This document shows positions 45,552-52,964 of a stretch of 64,000 bases of DNA, piece by piece (position 1 is the first letter of the stretch; each line of letters starts with the position of its first letter). The stretch comes from Chondrinema litorale. GTDB lineage: Bacteria > Bacteroidota > Bacteroidia > Cytophagales > Flammeovirgaceae. Where the stretch lies: positions 62,001-126,000 of the forward strand of contig NZ_CP111057.1 in the NCBI RefSeq assembly GCF_026250525.1. Reading direction: 5' to 3'. The notes under the pieces were generated by a model. It had not been told where the DNA came from, searched no databases, and worked only from the letters and a program-made list of their open reading frames with translations. Made by a program: the position numbers and the translations under genes.

Positions 45552-45968
45552 TTATTTTTCTGCGTGCAAACCCACTTTATTGCCTTCTGTATCGATAATG
45601 GCAGCAATTAAACCTGCTTGTATTTCTATTGGGGGCATTACTATTTTGCCACCGTTTTTCTCCACTTTATCTAATACAACTTGTAAACTTGGGCTCGAAT
45701 TTATGTAAACCATGGTGCCTGTAGAAGCAGGCTTTACTTCTGCCGATTTGGTAAGTACTCCGGTAACTCTGCCAGATGTGGCTTGTATCACTCCTTCTTT
45801 CGATGGGAAAAAAGTAAGTTCTTCATTAGTTTCTTCCAGATAGCGAGTCGTCATTTTTATATCTAGTATGTTTTCATAAAAAGTTCTCGCTCTGTCGATA
45901 TCCAACACTGGAATTTCAAACCAAGTAATTACATTCGTTTTAGCATCAATCTTCTTTAACTTTTGCAT
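45552..45968 (-). CDS. VOC (glyoxalase/bleomycin-resistance) superfamily protein
   Basis: A 138-residue protein with the paired beta-alpha-beta-beta-beta modules of the VOC superfamily: ITWFEIPVLDIDRARTFYENIL begins the first and MVYINSSPSLQVVLDKVEKNGGKI the second, ending in IAAIIDTEGNKVGLH. The exact enzyme activity is not clear. A perfect CRP-type palindrome lies 60 bases upstream, just past the end of a Crp/Fnr gene, which suggests that regulator controls it. Confidence 0.85.
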   Translation of the reverse strand: MQKLKKIDAKTNVITWFEIPVLDIDRARTFYENILDIKMTTRYLEETNEELTFFPSKEGVIQATSGRVTGVLTKSAEVKPASTGTMVYINSSPSLQVVLDKVEKNGGKIVMPPIEIQAGLIAAIIDTEGNKVGLHAEK

Positions 45969-46027
45969 AGGTCTATCTTTTAAAATTCTACATACAGCAA
46001 AGTTGAAAGATAAAACATAAACCTACC

Positions 46028-46043
46028 TGTGACGATCGTCACA
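46028..46043. promoter_or_regulatory. Perfect CRP-type operator, TGTGA-N6-TCACA
   Basis: The 16 bases TGTGACGATCGTCACA are a perfect palindrome with exactly the TGTGA-N6-TCACA layout bound by CRP-family dimers. The site lies 60 bases upstream of the VOC start and 6 bases beyond the stop of a Crp/Fnr gene. That regulator has the Arg-Glu-x-x-x-Arg recognition pattern that reads GTGA in E. coli CRP. It is the best regulatory site in the window. Confidence 0.78.
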
Positions 46044-46049
46044 AAGCGA

Positions 46050-46619
46050 CTAATTCGTTCTTCGGCTTCTAATTCTACTCAGTGTTTCTCTGGCGATACC
46101 TAAATAAGAAGAAAGTTGAGTTAAAGACACACGTTGTAAAATTTGTGGATGATTAGACTCCAAATATTCGTAGCGCTCTTGGGGAGAATATAATTTAAAG
46201 AGACTAGCATGTTCTTCTAGTTTTGAAGCAGTCAGTCGAAGACATTTTTTACCCACTGTCTCGATTTCTGGTGCATGCTTACTGGCTTCTATTAACTTTA
46301 ATTTATCTACGATGATAATGCTTGTAGGCTCACAAGCTTGAATGTTATAAGCAGATTTTTCGCCAGTACCAAAACTATTCATATTGGTTACCACCTCATT
46401 TTCGAAATGGAAGGCTGTATTTTTTTCTTCTCCGTCTTTATTGTAAAAGCTTCTGCAAAAGCCAGTTTCTATAAAAAACAGTGCATCACAAACTTGATTT
46501 TCTTTTAACAAAAAAGCACCTTTCTCTAACCTTGTAGTAGATAAAGCCGGCAGTAAAAACTGCCAGCTTGTATCTGAGATATTCGCGATTGATTGAATAT
46601 ATTTTAAAAAATTTTGCAT
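46050..46619 (-). CDS. Crp/Fnr-family transcriptional regulator
   Basis: A 189-residue regulator. The cyclic-nucleotide-binding-like beta roll fills residues 25-110 (FLLKENQVCDALFFIETGFCRSFYNKDG); the long dimer helix follows, and a winged helix-turn-helix closes it. The recognition helix reads IARETLSRIRSR. R177, E178 and R182 have the same spacing as Arg180, Glu181 and Arg185 of E. coli CRP, which contact GTGA half-sites. The cAMP phosphate-binding Arg-Ser pair of CRP is not evident, so the ligand is probably different. The likely target is the adjacent VOC gene. Confidence 0.88.
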   Translation of the reverse strand: MQNFLKYIQSIANISDTSWQFLLPALSTTRLEKGAFLLKENQVCDALFFIETGFCRSFYNKDGEEKNTAFHFENEVVTNMNSFGTGEKSAYNIQACEPTSIIIVDKLKLIEASKHAPEIETVGKKCLRLTASKLEEHASLFKLYSPQERYEYLESNHPQILQRVSLTQLSSYLGIARETLSRIRSRRTN

Positions 46620-46637
46620 GCTACAAAAGTAGCTGAA

Positions 46638-47084
46638 TTATTCATCAAGAAGAATTTTATAGATTTCTGTACTAGAGTCAAATTCATATTCGGCACCTTC
46701 CAAAACCACCTCTCTATACACTGTGAACGAACAGCAATCTTCGCTTTTTCTCTCAGCATCTACATAAAATGTAAAGATTTCTTCTCCATCTAATGAAATT
46801 GAATATTTTACTTTTTCTGTTTCCCAACCAATTTCTTGAAAGCGAATCATGTTTAAATCATTCTCATCAATAAAAGTGAATGTGGCTGCATTACCTTCAA
46901 GTAGGTTTTCTACTTTAATATCTGAAACCGTGTAAGCTCCACTAGTAAATACGTTTTCACCAGTAGCTTTATCCACTATTTCAATCTGAAATAAGTTGGG
47001 AGGAGTAAAACATGCTCCACAATCATCTTCTGAACAACCTTGTAGTAAAAGGAAAAGTAGCGAAATGTTTAATAGAAATTTCAT
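46638..47084 (-). CDS. Small cysteine-containing lipoprotein
   Basis: A 148-residue lipoprotein (lipobox LLQGC, Cys17). Directly after the lipid-bearing cysteine comes SEDDCGACFTPP with a CxxC pair, and near the C-terminus an ERKSEDCCSF pair, so one or two disulfides in the mature protein are likely. The remainder is beta-rich (EIVDKATGENVFTSGAYTVSDIKV), like small Ig-type domains of Bacteroidota lipoproteins. No family recognised. It precedes the Crp/Fnr gene by 18 bases on the same strand and may be cotranscribed. Confidence 0.65.
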   Translation of the reverse strand: MKFLLNISLLFLLLQGCSEDDCGACFTPPNLFQIEIVDKATGENVFTSGAYTVSDIKVENLLEGNAATFTFIDENDLNMIRFQEIGWETEKVKYSISLDGEEIFTFYVDAERKSEDCCSFTVYREVVLEGAEYEFDSSTEIYKILLDE

Positions 47085-47178
47085 AATAGTACCATAATTT
47101 TAAACTGTAGTACCAACCACACGGTGCTTAATCTTGGTTTGCTGCATAAAAACACCTTTTTTTAGCTTTTTTTGGGGA

Positions 47179-48354
47179 TTATATATTTGCTAAAGCTTGT
47201 TTAATATCTACAATTAGGTCTTCTACATTTTCTATTCCGACTGAGTATCGGATTAACCCCTCTGGTATGCCCAACAACCTTCGCTGTTCTTCGGTCAACT
47301 CTACATGGCTTGTAGTTCTTGGAGGGCCAGCCAATGTACTTACTGAACCTAAGCTAGCAGCTAAATGCACTAGTTTCAAGTTCTGCAAAAAGACTTTTAC
47401 ATTCTCGTAGCCACCTTTTAGTGAGAAGCTCATCATACCACCAAAGCCAGACATTTGAGATTTGGCAATCTCGTAACCGGGATGTGTTTCTAAACCCGGA
47501 TAATACACCACTTCTACTTTGTCTTGCTCTGCCAAAAAGCGCGCGATTTGCATAGCCGATTTGTTTTGCCTCTCGATGCGGAGTTCGAGGGTTTTCATTC
47601 CGCGAGCAATAAGGTAAGCGGGTTCGGCTTGTAAACTAGCTCCATTAATTTCTCTAAACTGAAATACCTTTTTTACCAATTCTGCTTTGCCTGCCAGCAC
47701 GCCACCCATCGCATCGGAATGCCCACATAAGAATTTTGTAGCACTGTGTAAAACCAGATCAGCTCCAAGTGAAAGTGGGTTTTGGTTGATGGGTGTAGCA
47801 AAGGTATTATCGACCACTACCACAGCGCCTATCTTCTTTGCAGCAGTGGCTAGTCTTTTTATATCCACTACTTTTAAGGTCGGATTGGTTGGTGTTTCTA
47901 GATATAATAAATCACAACCTTTTTCTATTTCAGCTTCGATTTCTTCGTGGTTTGTGGTGTCGCATAGTTTTACATCTATATTATAAGCCGGCAAAAAATC
48001 GAGGAAAATTTTGCTAGTTCCACCATAGGTATCTTTGAGGGAAACGACTCTTTTGCCAGCTTGCAAAAAGGCAAACAATGTATTACTAATCGCTCCCATG
48101 CCCGTGGCAAAAGAAGTGGCTGCTTCTGCTCCTTCTAACGCTTTAATTTTCTCTTCTAAAACTGCTACCGTTGGGTTTGTGTTTCTACTGTAAATATGTC
48201 CGCTTTGCTTGCCGATAGCTACATCGTACCATTCGTCTAAATCGTCGTAAGCGTAAGTTACACTATTGATAATCGGTGGTGTGGTAGTTCCCCCGGGAAA
48301 TCTTTCTGTCTCTCCTCCCCAAACTGATATAGTCCCTTTTTGTAATTTATCCAT
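47179..48354 (-). CDS. Trans-sulfuration PLP enzyme (cystathionine gamma-synthase / methionine gamma-lyase family)
   Basis: A 391-residue Cys/Met-metabolism PLP enzyme. The PLP lysine is K207 in VLHSATKFLCGHSD. Other landmarks are SGHIYSRNTNPTVAVLEEKI, VVVVDNTFATPINQNPL and the C-terminal LIRYSVGIENVEDLIVDI. The family includes cystathionine gamma-synthase, cystathionine gamma-lyase and methionine gamma-lyase, which cannot be told apart reliably by eye. I moved the start to the ATG of MDKLQKGTISVWGGE (48354); the longer frame adds 28 residues not typical of the family. Confidence 0.9.
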   Translation of the reverse strand: MDKLQKGTISVWGGETERFPGGTTTPPIINSVTYAYDDLDEWYDVAIGKQSGHIYSRNTNPTVAVLEEKIKALEGAEAATSFATGMGAISNTLFAFLQAGKRVVSLKDTYGGTSKIFLDFLPAYNIDVKLCDTTNHEEIEAEIEKGCDLLYLETPTNPTLKVVDIKRLATAAKKIGAVVVVDNTFATPINQNPLSLGADLVLHSATKFLCGHSDAMGGVLAGKAELVKKVFQFREINGASLQAEPAYLIARGMKTLELRIERQNKSAMQIARFLAEQDKVEVVYYPGLETHPGYEIAKSQMSGFGGMMSFSLKGGYENVKVFLQNLKLVHLAASLGSVSTLAGPPRTTSHVELTEEQRRLLGIPEGLIRYSVGIENVEDLIVDIKQALANI

Positions 48355-48477
48355 GCTGTGATTTTTTGAGTTTTTAGGTTGATTTATTCTTTGAAATAAG
48401 GCAAGGCATCCATTTACTGGAATTGCAAAATACAACATTATTAACGCAATCTCAATGATTCGCTTTATAAGTATCCT

Positions 48478-48972
48478 TTACTTTCCAGTTAATTGGCTCC
48501 TTCTTTCTAGTAGTATTGTATCTCGCCAAATGCCATTCATAGCACCGATTTTTTCACGGTAACCTACTTGCCTAAAGCCTAAGTCTTGATGGATTTTTAA
48601 GCTGGCTTTGTTTTCTGGGAAAATGGATGCCTGTAATGTCCATATTCCATTAGCTTCGCTATCTTCTATGAGTTTGGCTAATAGTTTTTTGCCAATTTTC
48701 TTTCCTCTAAAATCTGGCGAAATGTAAACACTTACTTCCGTTACACCTCTATAAACTGCTCTTGAAGAAATAGGTGATAAAGCTGCCCATCCAGCAATTT
48801 CACCTCCCGATTTTGCCAGAATTCTGCATATCTGTAAGTGGCCTTTGTCCCAACTTTCCCACTCGGGTATCTCTTGCTGAAAGGTGGCTTGTCCGGTATC
48901 TATACCTTGTTTGTAAATAGTTGCTACAGTTTGCCAGTCTGTAGGTTGCATGGAAGTAAATTCGATATTCAT
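48478..48972 (-). CDS. GNAT acetyltransferase, phosphinothricin-acetyltransferase-like
   Basis: A 164-residue GNAT enzyme of the Pat/YncA group. The acetyl-CoA-binding loop is visible as DFRGKKIGKKLLAKLIEDSE, preceded by GVTEVSVYISP, and the late motif is ASLKIHQDLGFRQVGYREKIG. Relatives N-acetylate phosphinothricin, methionine sulfoximine or other small amines. The substrate here is unknown. It is transcribed in the same direction as the trans-sulfuration gene with 123 bases between. Confidence 0.87.
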   Translation of the reverse strand: MNIEFTSMQPTDWQTVATIYKQGIDTGQATFQQEIPEWESWDKGHLQICRILAKSGGEIAGWAALSPISSRAVYRGVTEVSVYISPDFRGKKIGKKLLAKLIEDSEANGIWTLQASIFPENKASLKIHQDLGFRQVGYREKIGAMNGIWRDTILLERRSQLTGK

Positions 48973-49126
48973 TTGGGGTAATTTTATTTATGCAATATCG
49001 AATTTTACAAAGAGAAATAAAAAAGCTATCGTGCTAATAATTTGCTTTTTGAAGCAGTTATTAATGAACTAAAGCTTATTGAAAGCCCAAATGGGTGAAT
49101 AAATAATTTAAGGCTTATTCAAACAA

Positions 49127-49151
49127 AAAAGCCTGAATTTATCAGGCTTTT
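49127..49151. terminator. Rho-independent terminator closing the phosphoesterase Sus locus
   Basis: AAAAGCCTGA (49127-49136) and TCAGGCTTTT (49142-49151) form a perfect 10-bp stem with a 5-base loop. On the minus strand it is followed by TTTTTTGTTT-like sequence, just 8 bases beyond the stop of the Asp-box gene. It marks the 3' end of the operon that begins near 63.4 kb or 61.4 kb. Confidence 0.9.
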
Positions 49152-49158
49152 GTTGATC

Positions 49159-50514
49159 TTATTCTGACTTCACCCAGTCTACCGGAAAGGTGAGGTATTT
49201 TACGGTTTTGTTTGGGCCGTCATCTTTGTCATTATAATGATGGCTATAGATTACATGTATCATCCCGTTCTCTCCCTGTATCACTGCCGGGTAATGGCTT
49301 TTGGTCGCATTTTCTTCTCGGGTATCGTTCTCTAGATATTTTTTCCACTTCCAAGTTTCCCCATCATCATCTGAGATGGCAACCGCCACATTGTGTCTAT
49401 GCTCTTCGGAATCATTATATAAAATTAACCACTCTCCCGACTGCAAAGTAAGCATATCGAAACCAGCTCCTGAATTTGGCAGCTCTGTATCAATAGGAAT
49501 CGACCAAGTTAATCCCTTATCTTTAGACTCACTCACTTGAATTCTTTTTGGTGGAGCACCATTATCTCTAAAATAAGCGACTAAAGTGCTGTCTTTTTTT
49601 ACTGCCAAAGTTGCCTGTATACCTGCATCACCTAAAACTGGGCTACTAAACTGCCAGTTTGCTCCCCAATCATCAGAAATGGCAAAAATGGAAACATCCA
49701 TACCATCTGAATAAAGCGGCACAATTAACCTTTCGCCTATAATTAATGGTTTGTTTTTGGTTTGCCAACCAATTCTACGCGACAGCGGATAACCCAACAT
49801 GGCTTCTTCGGTTTCACCATCAGCTTTTTTGATCTTACCCTTTTGAATCATGTTTTCACCTTTGGCTAAACTATCTACTTTAGCCTTATAAGCTTCCCAA
49901 TGAGCCAAGTATTCTTTCTTTTTCTCCTCGGGATATTGCGGGAGGTTTTCTTTCTTAAAGTAAGCTTCGTACTCTTCTAATTGTTTGTGAACTCCTGCTA
50001 CAAAACGATCATCCGGTTGAATGCCTCTTTCTGTTGGGTCTCCGGGTTTTACTAAAAGTACATCTTGCCAATCCCAAACAGGTGCTTCTTCACCATTATA
50101 ATCTTTGCTAATTCTATACATCGGCAAAGAACTTTCCCACAAATTACTCAGAACAGGATACCACATTAACCAAAGTCGTTCTTGTGTATCCATAAACATC
50201 ATTGGGTTAATGTCTGGAAAACCGGGTTTATCTGCCAATACAAAAGGTTCAGACCAAGTAGTATCGCCTTTGTGTAGTCTTGCGCCCATAATCCTTACAT
50301 CGTCTGCCCATCGCTCACCAGAACCTTGAAACCAACCAGCAAGCACATCGCCATTGGGTAACTCAACTACTGTTGGTCCATGTACATGGTCTTTTTGCAA
50401 AGGGAAAATAATGCCTTCGTAAAATTCTTTTAATGCTTCTGGTTGCTTAGGTGCAGGGACACAAGTAGTCATTAAAATGAAGCAACAAAAGTATAATAAC
50501 GTTTTCATCATCAT
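49159..50514 (-). CDS. Asp-box propeller lipoprotein, sialidase-like (BNR_2)
   Basis: A 451-residue lipoprotein (signal ending MTTC, Cys18) with a six-bladed sialidase-type propeller. Three Asp-boxes are visible: SDDWGANWQF, SKDKGLTWS and SDDDGETWKW. The N-terminal blade reads HGPTVVELPNGDVLAGWFQGSGER. A helical, charged insert of about 60 residues (EAYFKKENLPQYPEEKKKEY) interrupts the propeller. The first-blade FRIP motif that supplies an active-site arginine in GH33 sialidases is not seen, so true sialidase activity is doubtful. It is the last gene of the phosphoesterase-bearing Sus operon and probably acts at the surface on the same glycan. Confidence 0.8.
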   Translation of the reverse strand: MMMKTLLYFCCFILMTTCVPAPKQPEALKEFYEGIIFPLQKDHVHGPTVVELPNGDVLAGWFQGSGERWADDVRIMGARLHKGDTTWSEPFVLADKPGFPDINPMMFMDTQERLWLMWYPVLSNLWESSLPMYRISKDYNGEEAPVWDWQDVLLVKPGDPTERGIQPDDRFVAGVHKQLEEYEAYFKKENLPQYPEEKKKEYLAHWEAYKAKVDSLAKGENMIQKGKIKKADGETEEAMLGYPLSRRIGWQTKNKPLIIGERLIVPLYSDGMDVSIFAISDDWGANWQFSSPVLGDAGIQATLAVKKDSTLVAYFRDNGAPPKRIQVSESKDKGLTWSIPIDTELPNSGAGFDMLTLQSGEWLILYNDSEEHRHNVAVAISDDDGETWKWKKYLENDTREENATKSHYPAVIQGENGMIHVIYSHHYNDKDDGPNKTVKYLTFPVDWVKSE

Positions 50515-50583
50515 ATATTAAAAAGATAACAACCCTCTGCACAATTAAAAACTGTACAGAGGAGTAAACCAATTTGCATTTTG

Positions 50584-52737
50584 TTATTCAATTATCTTTA
50601 AATATCTGGCCATCCAATAAGGTAGCAAGTATTCATCACCTGCTAGTTCAGACCTTCCTTCGCTACCACCATCCAACTCAAATGGATTTGCATTGTGCCT
50701 ATGCGTTCTTTGTTCTCCCGGAGTTAATAGCTGCTTGGTAGTTTGCTCCCTAAAGTTTTCAGGAATCATTTCGATATCTTTTCTGTGAGAGTTTTTTATT
50801 TTGTATTCCATCTGGTCTAGGTTATACTCTCTCAAATGCCAGATTACATCATCTACATTTATTTGCCCGCTTGTTCCATAAACTAAGGTATTCCATACTG
50901 CATTTCTTTCTGGCAACTCTACTTCCCAGTGATCTCTAATCACCTCAGAATAGGCTTGCTTTAAAGTATCATTAAAAGCATAATGGTATAATGGCCAGTA
51001 AGTTAAAAATGCCATTTCATCATCTGAGTGGTTCCAAGAAGTACCCATGTTATGCCCATCGTATTTAATAAGCTCTGGTCTCATTTCTGCCATTGGGGTG
51101 AGCATATCTTCGTAGTAACCATGCTCATCCATCATTTTAAATGCCTCATCTTTAAAAATATCTTTGCCAGTTAGCGTGTAAGCCAGTTGTAAACCTGTAA
51201 TCAGGTGAGTCGCATTTAACTTTCTGTCGTACACATGTTTTGGATATTTATGTACATATTCCGGATTCCATCTGCCCCATAAAGTTGGCTTTCCATCTGC
51301 ATCTACAAAGTAATAATCGTTCTCGATGATGTGCATCATTATCGCTTCGATAAAGTTGGCAACACGCTGCTTTTCTTCTTTGGTTTCTGCCATATACTGA
51401 TCCATAATGGCTGTTACAAAAAGGTAAGCAATGTATTCATCAGTACTAGTAGTCCCTTTCCATTCCCACTCTTTCTCGTCTGATGGTCTCCATTTATCTG
51501 GATCACTCATTTTGTAACCAGTTCTTTCGAATGTTCTAGATGGAAAACCTTTGAGAGGATTTACAGTCAACAATCTTTCAAATGCTTCGAAAGATTCCCA
51601 CACATATCTTTTAGCAATTGGCTCACCTGTAGTTGCATAACGAAACACTTGACTACCTAAATAAAAAGTGGTCCACAAACCATCGTTATCGTGGTCTTTT
51701 ACCTTACCTGTTGTTCTATTGTATGGTTCTTTAAAAGAAGGTGCACATACAAATCCATATCGCATGTTATACTTGCGAATATGATCTTGAAAGTATTCTG
51801 CTTTATCAGCTAGTGTGTGGGTAACGTAATCGATTTTATTTAAACCTGTTGGAGTAAGCAAGTAAATATCACCATCGCTATCATAAGCCATGTCTGTTAC
51901 TTCGTTGTTGTCTAACCATCTTTTTGAAGCAAAATAGCGGTAACGATCTGACTCTTCTTTATAAGCACCATCGGCAGAAGCAAACCATAAATCCATGTTT
52001 ACAAACATGATTTCTGTAATGGCAGGAATTGGTAACTTGTTTTCTCTGGCTTTGTACTCAGCACCATCGAACATGCTAATTACATAGTAACCGTCATTTG
52101 TTCCTACATAAATTTTATCTTGCTTAAAAGTGATAGATGAAAGTCCAGTTCCTTTATGTACACTCTCCCACTTTTTGCCTTCTAACCTAAATAACTCTTT
52201 GTCTGTGAGGTAGTAAAAGTCCGACTCATAAGTATAAATTTCTATTAGCTGTCCTTCAGGTAGTTTTATATCTGACTGCTTTTCTTTTTCGTGATACAAA
52301 GTGGCTTTTTTCTCACTTGAAAGCAGCACATCCATGTTTTTGTTCACGGTAATTTTGTCGTAAGTATTTTCTGGAACACTTGCGTAGATAGTTCCGGCAA
52401 AGTTATTTGTGAGGTATTTGTCTTTGAATAGATAGAATAAAATGCCAGTTTCTTCTTGAATGGTTATATCAACCGGATTTTTGTCTGCTAATGAATGGTA
52501 TGTTTCGTCTTTAGAAACTACTTCGCCATAGTAATCTCTATAAAGTCCTTTATCAGTTAAAACATAAGCGATGTCATTATAATCAACAACCAGCTTTTTC
52601 AATTTTGCGCCTTCCAACTCGGGAGCCATCTCATACTTTACAGAGGTAGCCTGTTTGAAAGGAGCATCCAACACTTGCGCGAAGGATAGAAAGCAATAAA
52701 GGTTGATTGCCAACAGCGTTAATAATCTTTTCATCAT
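50584..52737 (-). CDS. Secreted protein with propeller-like and alpha-toroid regions, function unknown
   Basis: A 717-residue exported protein (signal ending SFAQ). Residues about 40-310 are strand-rich repeats of the kind LEGKKWESVHKGTGLSSITF and KIYVGTNDGYYVISMFDGAEY, like the blades of two-component-regulator propellers. From about 320 on, the chain is helical and aromatic (DGLWTTFYLGSQVFRYATTG, RKLNATHLITGLQLAYTLTG, GTSWNHSDDEMAFLTYWPLY). This resembles the (alpha/alpha)6 toroids of glycan hydrolases and lyases. I do not recognise the family. It lies between the glycerophosphodiesterase and the Asp-box gene in the Sus operon, so a glycan-active enzyme is the likely role; this is inference. 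Confidence 0.75.
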   Translation of the reverse strand: MMKRLLTLLAINLYCFLSFAQVLDAPFKQATSVKYEMAPELEGAKLKKLVVDYNDIAYVLTDKGLYRDYYGEVVSKDETYHSLADKNPVDITIQEETGILFYLFKDKYLTNNFAGTIYASVPENTYDKITVNKNMDVLLSSEKKATLYHEKEKQSDIKLPEGQLIEIYTYESDFYYLTDKELFRLEGKKWESVHKGTGLSSITFKQDKIYVGTNDGYYVISMFDGAEYKARENKLPIPAITEIMFVNMDLWFASADGAYKEESDRYRYFASKRWLDNNEVTDMAYDSDGDIYLLTPTGLNKIDYVTHTLADKAEYFQDHIRKYNMRYGFVCAPSFKEPYNRTTGKVKDHDNDGLWTTFYLGSQVFRYATTGEPIAKRYVWESFEAFERLLTVNPLKGFPSRTFERTGYKMSDPDKWRPSDEKEWEWKGTTSTDEYIAYLFVTAIMDQYMAETKEEKQRVANFIEAIMMHIIENDYYFVDADGKPTLWGRWNPEYVHKYPKHVYDRKLNATHLITGLQLAYTLTGKDIFKDEAFKMMDEHGYYEDMLTPMAEMRPELIKYDGHNMGTSWNHSDDEMAFLTYWPLYHYAFNDTLKQAYSEVIRDHWEVELPERNAVWNTLVYGTSGQINVDDVIWHLREYNLDQMEYKIKNSHRKDIEMIPENFREQTTKQLLTPGEQRTHRHNANPFELDGGSEGRSELAGDEYLLPYWMARYLKIIE

Positions 52738-52964
52738 TTGTTAATCTTTTAAAATTGAAAAAGTCTATAAATTTCTGGTGTTTTGCTGTTGATTTTCGGG
52801 CAGAATATCTTAAGCACTTTCAGATAATATGCGTTGAAAATCGGATACAGCAGGTTTATAAATAAGCTATATTAATACTTCCGATACTTTAATTTTGCGC
52901 ATAGCAATCTCAGCTTCAATCTAAAATTGAATTAGGATTACCACACCAAAAAGTATTTTAATTT

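Noticed and set aside
49159..50514. Naming the Asp-box protein a sialidase
   Set aside because: Asp-boxes show the fold, not the activity, and the arginine motif typical of GH33 is not visible.
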